The notes: generated by a model from the letters alone, not told the origin. A stretch of DNA of 38,678 nucleotides from an uncultured Holophagaceae bacterium (GCA_903863195.1 CAIPAY010000224.1:1-38678); one strand, 5' to 3'. Shown: positions 10,300-18,162, numbered from the stretch's first letter. Numbers and translations are program-made.

Positions 10300-11160
10300 A
10301 TGCCCCATGATTTTCCCATTTCCAAATTCCATGTGCTCGGGAACGACTACCTCGTCGTGGATCCGACCCGGTCGCCCTTCGAGCCGGATCCGAAGCTGAT
10401 CCAGGCCCTCTGCGACCGGCGCCTCGGCATCGGTTCCGATGGGCTCCTGCTGGGCCCCATGGCCGTCCCCGGCCATCCCGAGGCTTTCGGGCTGCGGATC
10501 TTCAACCCCGATGGCAGCGAGGCGGAGACCAGCGGCGATGGCATCCGCATTTTCGGCCGCTACCTGCTGGAGGCCGGACACGCCAAGTCCCTGGCCTGCT
10601 GCATCCACACCCTCGGCGGGCACTTCGATGTGCGCTTCCTGGCGGAGGACGGCAGCCTGGCCCAGGTGGACATGGGTCTGCCCAGCTTCCGGGCCGGGGA
10701 CATCCCCTTCACGGGCATCGCGGCCCACCTGGAGGTGCTGGAGACCCCGCTGTTCCTGCCCACGGGGCCCATCACCATCACCGCCCTCAACCTGGGCAAC
10801 CCGCACTGCATCATCTTCCCCGGCGAGGTCTCCCCCGCCAACGCCCGCCGCCTGGGCCCGAAGATCGAGCGCCATCCCGAGTTCCCGGAGCGCGTGAACG
10901 TCCTGCTGGTGGAGGTCACCAGCCGGGAGCGCCTCCGCATCGAGATCTGGGAGCGGGGTGCCGGCTACACCCCCGCCTCGGGCAGCAGCGCCGCCGCTGC
11001 CGCTGCCTGCCGCCGCCTGAACCTCATCGATCCCCACGTCACCGTCAGCATGCCCGGCGGCTCCCTGGACATCGACTTCAGCCCCGAGGGCCGCGTCCTC
11101 ATGACCGGCCCCGTGCAGCCCATCTTCCAGGGCCACCTGCATCCTGAGTGGAAGCCCTGA
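10300..11160 (+). CDS. Diaminopimelate epimerase family protein lacking both catalytic cysteines
   Basis: A 286-residue protein with the two-lobed DapF fold: FHVLGNDYLVVD at the start, GIGSDGLLLG, NPDGSEAE, LGNPHCIIF and ERVNVLLVEV. DapF normally uses two cysteines as acid and base, in MCGNG and ACGTG contexts. Here these read TSGDG (Ser78) and PASGSS (Ser227), and the ERGAGET loop is ERGAGYT. The frame is intact with good coding character, so this is not decay. The protein may act on another substrate, use serine chemistry, or be a non-racemising relative. AGGA lies seven bases before the ATG. It is convergent with the FKBP gene, leaving nine bases between the stops. Confidence 0.85.
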   Translation: MPHDFPISKFHVLGNDYLVVDPTRSPFEPDPKLIQALCDRRLGIGSDGLLLGPMAVPGHPEAFGLRIFNPDGSEAETSGDGIRIFGRYLLEAGHAKSLACCIHTLGGHFDVRFLAEDGSLAQVDMGLPSFRAGDIPFTGIAAHLEVLETPLFLPTGPITITALNLGNPHCIIFPGEVSPANARRLGPKIERHPEFPERVNVLLVEVTSRERLRIEIWERGAGYTPASGSSAAAAAACRRLNLIDPHVTVSMPGGSLDIDFSPEGRVLMTGPVQPIFQGHLHPEWKP

Positions 11161-11169
11161 CGGGCGCCG

Positions 11170-11670
11170 CTACTGGATGCTGATGAGCTCCACGTCGAAG
11201 ATCAGCTCGGCGTTGGGGGGGATGTCGGCGCCGGCGCCGCGGGGGCCGTAGCCCAGGTGCGAGGGGATGATGAGGGTGCGCTTGCCGCCCACCTTCATGG
11301 ACAGGAGACCCTCGTCCCAGCCCTTGATGACGCGGCCCACGCCGATGGGGATGGCCAGGGGCTGGCCCCGGTCCACGGAGCTGTCGAACTTCTTGCCGTG
11401 CTTGCCCGCATCGGACAGCCAGCCGGTGTAGTGGACGTTGCAGGTCTGGCCCCGCACCGGCGCGGCGCCGGTGCCGACCACGGTGTCCACGTACTTCAGG
11501 CCAGACTCGGTGGTGATCATCACAGGCTCCTTGGGTTTGGGCGCGGCCTTCTGCTTGGCCTTGGCGGCTTTCTTGGGGGCGGGCTTCGGGGTGGGATCGC
11601 TGGTCTGGGCGACCAGAGGGAAGGCCAGGGCCAGCAGCAGCGCGGTGCCACGGAAGGGCAGCAGGGTCAT
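11170..11670 (-). CDS. Exported FKBP-type peptidyl-prolyl isomerase
   Basis: A 166-residue protein with a signal peptide (LLPFRGTALLLALAFPLVAQ), a Lys/Pro/Ala-rich linker (about 25-48), and one FKBP domain (about 52-166). TESGLKYVDTVVGTGAAPV, VHYTGWL, KKFDSS, VIKGWDEGLLSMKVGGKR and the final FDVELISI are canonical FKBP motifs. It should catalyse proline isomerisation in the periplasm and assist folding of exported proteins. The ATG at 11670 has GGAGG five bases upstream. Confidence 0.92.
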   Translation of the reverse strand: MTLLPFRGTALLLALAFPLVAQTSDPTPKPAPKKAAKAKQKAAPKPKEPVMITTESGLKYVDTVVGTGAAPVRGQTCNVHYTGWLSDAGKHGKKFDSSVDRGQPLAIPIGVGRVIKGWDEGLLSMKVGGKRTLIIPSHLGYGPRGAGADIPPNAELIFDVELISIQ

Positions 11671-11710
11671 GGGACCTCCAAGGCCATCATTCTAGCCCAG
11701 CAAGCCGGAT

Positions 11711-11947
11711 TCAGCGCCGCCCGGCGCGCCAGTTCCGCAGGACCCTCAGGGCGAAGCGCAGGGAGACCACCGCCAGTAGCGGCAGCACCACCACGACCCG
11801 GGGATTGGCCCGCCAGGCCCCGGCGAAGTCGAAGTGCACGGCCGCCACCAGGGCGCGGGTGATGCCGCAGCCCCAGCAGGCCCGGCCCGTGCCCAGGGTG
11901 ATCAGGCAGGGCGGCGCCAGCCGTAGCAGCAGCGTCGGCCCCAGCAT
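11711..11947 (-). CDS. DUF2752 membrane protein
   Basis: A small membrane protein of at least 78 residues with the DUF2752 signature CX2CGxTRA (C24WGC27GITRA) followed by HFDFAGAWRANP and a hydrophobic helix. The ATG at 11947 is the first in frame, but hydrophobic coding-like sequence continues upstream to about the stop of the TM2 gene; only CTG codons are available there, so the true N-terminus is unsettled. DUF2752 genes commonly neighbour TM2-domain genes, as here. Function is unknown; the paired cysteines could bind metal. Confidence 0.7.
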   Translation of the reverse strand: MLGPTLLLRLAPPCLITLGTGRACWGCGITRALVAAVHFDFAGAWRANPRVVVVLPLLAVVSLRFALRVLRNWRAGRR

Positions 11948-11999
11948 GGCCAGGAACCCCGCCAGGACGAGCCCCCCGAGGATCAGCCGGTCGAGGCGG

Positions 12000-12320
12000 C
12001 TACTTCTGGAGGGGGAGGCCAGCGGAGTCCTTCAGGCCCCCCGTGAGGATCATGATGAAGTCGATCAGGGTCCAGATGCCGCAGCCGCCGAATGTGAGGA
12101 GCTGCACCACGGCGATGCCCGTGTGGCCGGTGTAGAAACGGTGGGCGCCGAAGTACCCCAGGAAGAAGCAGAGCAGCAGGGTGGCCACCCAGTTCTTGTC
12201 AGAGACCGGGCCAGTCTGGGCGGCGGGCTGGCCGGGGTTGGCGGGAAGGCCCACGCCGCACTTCACGCAGACGATGGCCTGGGGTAGGACTTCCGCGCCG
12301 CAGGATTGGCAGAAGGGCAT
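12000..12320 (-). CDS. Zinc-ribbon plus TM2-domain membrane protein, copy 1
   Basis: A 106-residue protein. The N-terminal zinc ribbon is C4, C7, C18 and C21 (FCQSCGAE ... CVKCGVG). The TM2 domain has LLLCFFLGYFGAHRFYTGHTG, a Gly-rich turn, and a second hairpin helix ending IDFIMILTGGLKDS. The start at 12320 has GGAG eight bases upstream and matches the paralogue at 13559-13873; the open frame upstream of it is not coding-like. TM2 proteins are small two-helix membrane proteins of unclear function. Confidence 0.85.
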   Translation of the reverse strand: MPFCQSCGAEVLPQAIVCVKCGVGLPANPGQPAAQTGPVSDKNWVATLLLCFFLGYFGAHRFYTGHTGIAVVQLLTFGGCGIWTLIDFIMILTGGLKDSAGLPLQK

Positions 12321-12456
12321 GGGGGTGACTCCGGAGCAGGGAACCTGGGCCCCGGCGGGGATGCCGGGCACGGCAAGCCTGATGAGCAGGGCTTGCTGAA
12401 GATAACGTAGCAATGGCCGAAGGCGCCCCGCAAGTGCTTCCTTCCGGGGCCGTCGA

Positions 12457-13107
12457 TCAGATCGTCTCGGGATAGAGCCTGCCGCGGCAGTCGGGACAGA
12501 TGCCGTGGGTGAAGTCCGCCTCGGAGTGGCTGCGGACGTATTCCTCGATCTGGATCCAGTAGCCCTTGTCGTCGCGGATGTTCTTGCAGCCCGAGCAGAT
12601 GGGCAGCAGCCCCGAGAGGGTCTGCACCTGGGCCAGGGCCGCCTTCAACTCCCGGATCACCTGCTCCCGCTCGAGCTCGACCCGCTTGCGGTCCGTGATG
12701 TCCTTGGAGATGCACACCACGGAGACCACGCGGCCCCCTGGGTCCTGGATGGGTTTCACCGAGGTGAGGTAGAAGTGGTCCCCACCCCGGGTCATGGGCA
12801 CCCGGACCTCGAAGACGATGGTCTCGGCGCTGGCAAAGGCGCGCCTCACTACGCTCATGCGCTTCTCAGCTTCCTCTGGGGAGAAGAGGTCGTAGATCCG
12901 GAGCCCGATGACTTCCTCCGGCTCCCGCGCGAAGGGAGCCGTGAAGGCGTGGTTCACGTAGCGGTAGGTACCGTCCTCCAGGATGCAGAAGATGGGATCC
13001 GTGGACTCGTCCAGCACGGTCTCCAGCACCTGGAGCCGGTCGAAGTCCGCCGAGCCGCCAGCCTGTGCCGCCGTGTCCTTGCAGTGCTCCGTCGTCACCC
13101 ACCCCAT
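12457..13107 (-). CDS. PAS-domain protein with C-terminal four-cysteine module
   Basis: A 216-residue soluble protein. A PAS domain with PAC motif occupies about 25-140 (LDESTDPIFCILEDGTYRYV ... VVCISKDITDRK), followed by a coiled coil (about 141-165). The last 50 residues, GLLPICSGCKNIRDDKGYW ... HGICPDC, form a conserved module with C171, C174, C204 and C207 found at the end of other PAS proteins and likely to bind metal. There is no kinase, cyclase or DNA-binding domain, so the output may be protein contact. The ATG at 13107 has AAAGG directly adjacent; an in-frame GTG at 13098 is better spaced and may be the real start. Confidence 0.75.
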   Translation of the reverse strand: MGWVTTEHCKDTAAQAGGSADFDRLQVLETVLDESTDPIFCILEDGTYRYVNHAFTAPFAREPEEVIGLRIYDLFSPEEAEKRMSVVRRAFASAETIVFEVRVPMTRGGDHFYLTSVKPIQDPGGRVVSVVCISKDITDRKRVELEREQVIRELKAALAQVQTLSGLLPICSGCKNIRDDKGYWIQIEEYVRSHSEADFTHGICPDCRGRLYPETI

Positions 13108-13558
13108 CCTTTGGAAGCGGCCCTTGCGGTCAGGAGATCGAGGCAGGGGGCTGGGATGAAACTATGCATGGGCGCTGGCGGTCCTGCAACGAGAGGCACG
13201 GCCCCCGCGCCAGGAAGGGCTCCCTCGCTGCCAGGCAGCACCCCCCGAGGCCCTGTCCCATCGGAGAAGGTTGGTAAAATTCAGTAAAAGAAATTCTTGA
13301 TCTTCCCTTTTCACTCAAGGCATTGCGCTGCTTCTGCCCTGCGCCTGATATGGGTTGGTAGGATATTAGTGTTCGATTCTATATCACTAATTAGGTATCA
13401 ACCCGATTTGATCCATCGATCATTATTGCTGTTGAAAAATAGTTAAGTAACAGCCAATGAGCTATCGACTGGGCCTATAAATAGGCTGGAGCGATAACGC
13501 AAATCGCGTCATTGCTCCAGTTGAGCGTGATGTTTAGCCGAAGAAATTCCGGCGGGCT
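13108..13558. other. Non-coding interval, partly AT-rich, with hairpins
   Basis: No gene is seen between the PAS gene and the second TM2 gene. The part from about 13280 to 13470 is clearly AT-richer than the surroundings. GCCTAT-AA-ATAGGC (13473-13486) and a 15-base stem (13486-13520) stand side by side downstream of the TM2 gene. Confidence 0.7.
13486..13520 (-). terminator. Hairpin downstream of the second TM2 gene
   Basis: CTGGAGCGATAACGC, a five-base loop and GCGTCATTGCTCCAG pair over 15 bases with one mismatch and one G-T pair. A second perfect six-base palindrome abuts it at 13473-13486. The position 40-90 bases after the TM2 stop fits a transcript end, but there is no T-run. Confidence 0.45.
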
Positions 13559-13873
13559 TTACTTCTTCAGGGGAAGGCCCTTGGAGTCCTTCAGACCACC
13601 CGTGAGGATCATGATGAAGTCGATCAGGGTCCAGATGCCGCAACCGCCCAGGGTCAGCAACTGCACGACTGCGATGCCGGTGTGGCCGGTGTAGAACCGG
13701 TGGGCGCCGAGGCTGCCGAGGAAGATGCAGAGCAGGAGGGTCGTGAGCCAGGTCTTCTCAGAGGTGGCGCCGAGCTGGGGGGCGGCTCCACCCGCCGCGA
13801 TACCCACACCACACTTGACGCAGACGACAGCCTGAGGTTGAACTTCAGCGCCGCAGGAGGGACAGAAAGCCAT
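13559..13873 (-). CDS. Zinc-ribbon plus TM2-domain membrane protein, copy 2
   Basis: A 104-residue paralogue of the protein at 12000-12320, with the same plan: C4, C7, C18 and C21 zinc ribbon, then a TM2 domain with LLLCIFLGSLGAHRFYTGHTG and a shared IDFIMILTGGLKDS end. The DNA of the C-terminal half is nearly identical to copy 1, including a run of about 40 identical bases; the linker between ribbon and TM2 differs. The ATG at 13873 has a GGAG-type site upstream. Unlike copy 1 it has no DUF2752 partner and is flanked on both sides by AT-rich DNA, so a separate promoter is likely. Confidence 0.85.
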   Translation of the reverse strand: MAFCPSCGAEVQPQAVVCVKCGVGIAAGGAAPQLGATSEKTWLTTLLLCIFLGSLGAHRFYTGHTGIAVVQLLTLGGCGIWTLIDFIMILTGGLKDSKGLPLKK

Positions 13874-13899
13874 GGCGAAGTCTCCGCTTGAGAGGATGG

Positions 13900-14104
13900 G
13901 TGAGAGGGAAGGACGCTCCTTTCCCTGGTTAGAAATCTCTTCAGATCACTATGTCAAAATACAAGCCAATCACCAATCTACAATTCCAATTTTCTTTCAT
14001 ACGTAATACTGCTTATCAAATCATGAAATATTAAGAAAAAATTATAAAATATGTTAATAAATGAGTTAATAAATAAAATCCATTTTATAACATAAAAACA
14101 ACTC
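13900..14104. other. Strongly AT-rich intergenic island
   Basis: This stretch is mostly A and T, in sharp contrast to the neighbouring genes. It lies upstream of the second TM2 gene and downstream of the M20 peptidase transcript. It contains two GTTAATAAAT direct repeats and the terminator-like hairpin at 14050-14094. No coding sequence is seen in it. Confidence 0.75.
14050..14094 (-). terminator. Terminator-like hairpin after the M20 peptidase transcript
   Basis: TATGTTAATAAATG and CATTTTATAACATA are inverted over 14 bases with two mismatches. Read on the minus strand the hairpin is followed by a T-rich tract (TTTTATAATTTTTTC), the layout of an intrinsic terminator. Confidence 0.5.
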
Positions 14105-14134
14105 CGGGTTGCGTCTTCGGTGCCGCCTGCCCCC

Positions 14135-14347
14135 TTAGCTGGGAAGGCCGGATGCCCGGGGTCCCAGCCGGCGCTCGACCATCAGGGGCTGTCGGCACTT
14201 CGGACAAAGGCAGGCCTCCTTCCGGGCCGCGTAGCCGTAGGCACAGGGGCGGCGGTTGAGGCGGCGGTCCGCCTCACGGCGCAGGCGGCGCCGCGTCCCG
14301 CGAGCAGCAGCTCCTGCAGGTGGCTGGGCGCGGCGGCAGTCGCGGGC
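14135..14347 (-). other. Possible zinc-ribbon-like coding remnant without start codon
   Basis: Directly after the M20 stop, and in the same frame, about 70 codons are open to a TAA at 14135. They encode an Arg-rich part and CAYGYAARKEAC followed by CLCPKC, a C-x10-C-x-C-x2-C pattern like a metal-binding ribbon. There is no ATG, GTG or TTG before the cysteines. It may be a read-through extension, a degraded gene or chance in GC-rich DNA. Confidence 0.2.
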
Positions 14348-15487
14348 TCAGGCACCGAGGCAGACCCGGAGCGCGGTCTGATAGGCCGTCACGGCAGCGG
14401 TGAGCTGGTCGAGGGCCACCCACTCGTCCACGATGTGGGCCTGCTCGATGGCGCCCGGCCCCAGCAGGAAGGTGGGGAGGCCCCGCGCGGCGGCGGCGGA
14501 GGCATTGGTGGTGTAGGGGGCCGCGAAGGCTGGAGTGCCAAGGGCGGCCAGCAGCCGGTCGCGCAGCTCGGGATGCTGGCAGCGCCAGCCGAGGATGCAG
14601 TCCTGCTGTATCAGCTCCGCGCCGGTGTGGCAGGTCTGCCGGACCTCGGGGATGCGCAGGGTGAGACCCTCCAGCCCCGCGAGGGCCCGGGTGATGCGGT
14701 CCAGCACCGACGCCGCGGTCTCCCCCGGCAGCAGGCGCAGGGCCAGTCGCGCCGTGGCGAGGTGCGGCACCATCCCTCGGGAGGGCATGGGCTCCGAGCT
14801 GATCTCGATGAGCTCGCAGACACCGCGGCCCAGCTCGGGGTCCGTGGGCAGGGGCAGGGCCCGCAGGCGGGTGATGGCTTCCATCAGCTTGTAGACCGCG
14901 TTATCCCCCAGCTCGGGCCGCGAGGTGTGCGCGCTGCGTCCGGCGGCTTCCAGCAGCACCCCGGCCCGGCCCTTCTGGGCCACGCCCAGGGAGAGGGACG
15001 TGGGCTCGCCCACCAGCACCACGTCCGCCGGGTGGCGGTCCAGCACATGGCTCAGCGCCGCCGCGGTGAGGTCCTCCTCGCAGACGCTGGCCGAGACCCG
15101 CACCGTGCCCGGGAAGTCGGTCATGGCCGCCGCCGCGCAGAGCATCGCCGCGATGGAGCCCTTGGTGTCCGCTGCGCCGCGCCCCCAGAGGCGGCCTTCA
15201 TGAATGGCCGCGCCGTAGGGATCCTGCGTCCAGGCCTCGGGTCGCGTCACCGGCACCGTGTCCAGGTGCGCGTCCAGCAGCACCGTCGGCCCGGGGCGGC
15301 TCCCCCGCCGCGTGCCCAGCACGCTGCCATAGCGGTCCGTCTCTACCGCAAAGCCCAACTCCCCCATCCGCGTCGCCACCACCGCCGCCAGCGCACCCTC
15401 CCCGCCTGAGGGGCTCGGTATCCGCACGAACTCCCGACAGAGCTCAACGACAAGGCTGGAGGCAGAAGCGTTCGGCAAGGTGGTCAT
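14348..15487 (-). CDS. M20 family metallopeptidase / deacylase
   Basis: A dinuclear zinc hydrolase of the ArgE/DapE/CPG2 group, about 379 residues from the chosen start. Metal and catalytic motifs are in order: LLDAHLDTVPV, GRGAADTKGS, SVCEEDL, VGEPTS and a late GPGAIEQAHIVDEW with the final histidine. The GAELIQQDC and APYTTNASAAAARG segments resemble the YgeY-like subgroup. It probably cleaves an N-acyl amino acid or dipeptide. Candidate starts are ATGs at 15487 and 15502; the longer frame to 15577 runs through the terminator hairpin of the LysR gene and is unlikely. It follows the LysR gene in the same direction. Confidence 0.82.
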   Translation of the reverse strand: MTTLPNASASSLVVELCREFVRIPSPSGGEGALAAVVATRMGELGFAVETDRYGSVLGTRRGSRPGPTVLLDAHLDTVPVTRPEAWTQDPYGAAIHEGRLWGRGAADTKGSIAAMLCAAAAMTDFPGTVRVSASVCEEDLTAAALSHVLDRHPADVVLVGEPTSLSLGVAQKGRAGVLLEAAGRSAHTSRPELGDNAVYKLMEAITRLRALPLPTDPELGRGVCELIEISSEPMPSRGMVPHLATARLALRLLPGETAASVLDRITRALAGLEGLTLRIPEVRQTCHTGAELIQQDCILGWRCQHPELRDRLLAALGTPAFAAPYTTNASAAAARGLPTFLLGPGAIEQAHIVDEWVALDQLTAAVTAYQTALRVCLGA

Positions 15488-15543
15488 CCCGGGAACCATC
15501 ATCGCGGGAATTCGGGAGTTCCGTATGGGGGCGGCGGTAAAAG

Positions 15544-15578
15544 CTTGAAAACTCGGAGTGGAACTCCGGGTTTTCAAG
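15544..15578 (-). terminator. Intrinsic terminator after the LysR gene
   Basis: CTTGAAAACTCGGAG, loop TGGAA and CTCCGGGTTTTCAAG form a 15-base stem with one T-G pair. On the minus strand it is followed by CTTTT. It lies 18 bases after the LysR stop and separates that transcript from the M20 gene. Confidence 0.75.
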
Positions 15579-15595
15579 GTGTTGGGCTAAGGGCT

Positions 15596-16507
15596 TCAGG
15601 ACCCGAACTCTGCGGGGCTCAGGGACTGGAGGTAGCGGGTGAGGGCTTTTTGCTTTTCCTGGGGGGCCTTGACCTTCTTCTGGTAGATGGAGAAGCGGTC
15701 CTCGGCGGGGCGGATGGCGGGGAAGAGGGCCACGAGGTCGCGGCGCTGGAGCTCCTCCAGGACGCTATAGCGGGGCACCAGCAGGGCGCCCAGGCCCGCC
15801 ACGGCGGCGTGGATCATGGCGCGGATGTGGTCCACGGCGATGATGCGGTCCAGGGTCGGCTGCTCGCGGCCGGGGGTGGCCAGGAGGAAGCGGTGCCACC
15901 AGGCGCCGGCCTTGTCGAGGGAGAGCACGGGCACGCGGCCCAGGTCCGCGGGGACGCGCAGGCGGTGGGCCTTGCGGAAGGCGGGGGCGCAGGCCACCAC
16001 GTAGGTCTCGCGGAAGAGTGGGGCCTTCTTCAGGGCGGGCAGCAGGTGCTCCTGGCAGTCGATGATCAGGTCCAGGTCGTCGCGCAGCAGCGGCGCCAGC
16101 AGGTCCTGGCTGAGGGTGAACTCCAGGTCCAGGTCCGGGTGCGCGGCCAGGAAGGGCTGCATGTGCTTCATCAGGATGCTGCTGCCGAACTCCACCGTGG
16201 TGCCGATGCGGAGGCGGCCCCGGGCCAGGGTCTGGTGGCGGCGCAGGTCGTCCGCCGCCGCGTCGAGGGTGGCGAAGACCTGCTCGCAGGCCAGGTAGAG
16301 GCGGCGGCCCTCATCCGTGAGGCCCAGCTCCCGGCCCCGGCGGGCCAGCAGGGGCACACCCGCCAGGTGCTCGAGCTTGGCCATGGCGTGGCTCACGGCG
16401 GACTGGGTGCGGTGCAGGCGCCGCGCGCAGGCGGTGAAGCTGCCGGTCTGGGCCAGGGTGAAGAAGGTGCGGAGCTGGGGCAGGTCGAGGAGGGCGTCCA
16501 TGATCAT
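15596..16507 (-). CDS. LysR-family transcriptional regulator
   Basis: A 303-residue regulator. The N-terminal winged helix-turn-helix reads LPQLRTFFTLAQTGSFTACARRLHRTQSAVSHAMAKLEHLAGVPLL, the classic LysR pattern; the effector domain runs from about 95 to 300, starting at RGRLRIGTTVEFGSSIL. It faces the ALDH7-type dehydrogenase across 82 bases, the usual layout for a LysR protein controlling its divergent neighbour, so an intermediate of lysine or amine breakdown is a reasonable effector guess. ATGs at 16507 and 16501 are both possible; neither has a clear ribosome binding site. Confidence 0.9.
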   Translation of the reverse strand: MIMDALLDLPQLRTFFTLAQTGSFTACARRLHRTQSAVSHAMAKLEHLAGVPLLARRGRELGLTDEGRRLYLACEQVFATLDAAADDLRRHQTLARGRLRIGTTVEFGSSILMKHMQPFLAAHPDLDLEFTLSQDLLAPLLRDDLDLIIDCQEHLLPALKKAPLFRETYVVACAPAFRKAHRLRVPADLGRVPVLSLDKAGAWWHRFLLATPGREQPTLDRIIAVDHIRAMIHAAVAGLGALLVPRYSVLEELQRRDLVALFPAIRPAEDRFSIYQKKVKAPQEKQKALTRYLQSLSPAEFGS

Positions 16508-16520
16508 GAATGATATTCAT
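16506..16520. promoter_or_regulatory. Dyad at the LysR start, candidate operator
   Basis: ATGAAT-GAT-ATTCAT is a perfect six-base inverted repeat overlapping the LysR start codon, inside the divergent LysR/aldehyde dehydrogenase spacer. LysR proteins bind short dyads of T-N11-A form and often repress themselves, so this may be an autoregulatory site. Confidence 0.35.
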
Positions 16521-16589
16521 AGTAACCGTGAAGCGAATGAATTTCTTAATTGAAACAAAAAAAGTTACAAATGACCCAGGGGGTAGACC

Positions 16590-18104
16590 ATGCGCGAGAT
16601 CCTGAGGTCACTGGGCATCGAGGACGTGAACGCGGGCGGGTTCGGCGGCGCCTGGACGGGCAGCGGGAAGGCCCAGACGGTGGTCTCGCCGATCAACGGC
16701 GAGGCCCTGGCCACGGTCACCAACGTGACCCCGGCGGAGTTCGACGGCATCCTGGCCCGCAGCCACGAGGCCTTCCAGACCTGGAAGCTGGTGCCGGCCC
16801 CCAAGCGCGGCGAGGTGGTCAAGGCCCTCGGCGACGAGCTGCGGCGGAACAAGGCCGCCCTGGCCGAGCTGGTGACCCTGGAGATGGGCAAGACCCTGCG
16901 CGAGGGCCTGGGCGAGGTCCAGGAGATGATCGACATCTGCGACTTTGCCGTGGGCCTGTCGCGGCAGCTCTACGGCCTGACCATGCCCAGCGAGCGGCGC
17001 CAGCACCGGCTGCAGGAGCAGTGGCATCCCCTGGGCGTGGTGGGCATCATCACGGCCTTCAACTTCCCCGTGGCCGTGTGGAGCTGGAACACCGCCATCG
17101 CCCTGGTCTGCGGCGACACGGTGCTGTGGAAGCCCTCCTCCAAGACGCCACTGACCGCCATCGCCTGCACGAAGCTGGCCGAGAAGGTGCTGCGCGAGTT
17201 CGGCTACGACCCCGCCATCTGCAGCCTGGCCATCGGCCGGGGCAGCGACATCGGCGACCTCATCAACACCGATCCCCGCGTGGCCCTGGTGTCCTACACC
17301 GGCTCCATCCCCGGCGGGCGGCACGTGGGCGGCCTGGTGCAGCAGCGCTTCGGACGCCACATCCTGGAGCTGGGCGGCAACGGGGCCGTCATCGTCAGCG
17401 AGAAGGGCAACCTCGACATCGCCCTGCGGTCGATCTACTTCGGCGCCATCGGCACCGCGGGCCAGCGCTGCACCTCCACCCGCCGGGTCATCGTGCACCG
17501 GTCCATCCACGACACCTTCCTGGCGCGCCTGGCGGAGCTCTACGACCGGACGCCCATCGGCGATCCCCGAGGGGACGAGCACCTCATGGGCCCCCTGGTG
17601 GACCCGGGTGCGGTCGACACGCTGCTGGCGGCCATGGCCACGGTGCAGGCCGAGGGCGGACGCCTGGTCTGCGGCGGCGAGCGGCTGCCCCTGCCCGGCG
17701 GCTGCTATGTGACACCCGCCCTCGCCTCGGTGCCCGGCAACCTGCCCATCGTGCAGGAGGAGACCTTCGCGCCCATCCTCTACGTGATGCCCTACGACAC
17801 CCTGGAGGAGGCCATCGCCCTGCAGAACGGGGTCACCCAGGGGCTCTCCAGCGCCATCATCACCGACGACCAGCGCGAGAGTGAGCTGTTCCTGTCCGCG
17901 GCGGGCAGCGACTGCGGCATCGCCAACGTGAACACCGGCACCAGCGGCGCGGAGATCGGCGGCGCCTTCGGCGGCGAGAAGGAGACCGGCGGCGGGCGCG
18001 AGAGCGGCTCCGACGCCTGGAAGGCCTACATGCGCCGCCAGACCAGCGCCATCAACTTCAGCGGCCGCGTGGAACTGGCCCAGGGCATCACTCTGGAGCT
18101 GTGA
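16590..18104 (+). CDS. ALDH7-type aldehyde dehydrogenase (L-piperidine-6-carboxylate / aminoadipate semialdehyde)
   Basis: A 504-residue NAD-dependent aldehyde dehydrogenase. The catalytic Cys294 lies in GTAGQRCTSTRR, the glutamate base in LELGGNG, and the C-terminal GGEKETGGGRESGSDAWKAY followed by MRRQTSAINFS is the hallmark of the ALDH7/antiquitin group. That group oxidises alpha-aminoadipate semialdehyde (in equilibrium with piperidine-6-carboxylate) to alpha-aminoadipate in lysine catabolism (AmaB/Pcd in bacteria). AGGGGG lies six bases before the ATG. It is divergent from a LysR gene. The subfamily is secure, the exact substrate likely. Confidence 0.88.
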   Translation: MREILRSLGIEDVNAGGFGGAWTGSGKAQTVVSPINGEALATVTNVTPAEFDGILARSHEAFQTWKLVPAPKRGEVVKALGDELRRNKAALAELVTLEMGKTLREGLGEVQEMIDICDFAVGLSRQLYGLTMPSERRQHRLQEQWHPLGVVGIITAFNFPVAVWSWNTAIALVCGDTVLWKPSSKTPLTAIACTKLAEKVLREFGYDPAICSLAIGRGSDIGDLINTDPRVALVSYTGSIPGGRHVGGLVQQRFGRHILELGGNGAVIVSEKGNLDIALRSIYFGAIGTAGQRCTSTRRVIVHRSIHDTFLARLAELYDRTPIGDPRGDEHLMGPLVDPGAVDTLLAAMATVQAEGGRLVCGGERLPLPGGCYVTPALASVPGNLPIVQEETFAPILYVMPYDTLEEAIALQNGVTQGLSSAIITDDQRESELFLSAAGSDCGIANVNTGTSGAEIGGAFGGEKETGGGRESGSDAWKAYMRRQTSAINFSGRVELAQGITLEL

Positions 18105-18162
18105 TCAACTCCCCGCCGGGTCAGCAATGCAGTAAGCTCAGGACCCACCTTCACGAGTCCCC

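Noticed and set aside
13130..13318. Small 62-codon frame upstream of the PAS gene
   Set aside because: No ribosome site and no recognisable features; it lies in the expected promoter region.
13473..13520. Integron attC-like recombination site
   Set aside because: The inverted structure is suggestive, but the GTTRRRY/RYYYAAC core pair could not be placed properly and no integrase is present.
14120..15409. Open frame opposite the M20 peptidase
   Set aside because: Shadow frame without domain motifs; metal-binding motifs are on the minus strand.
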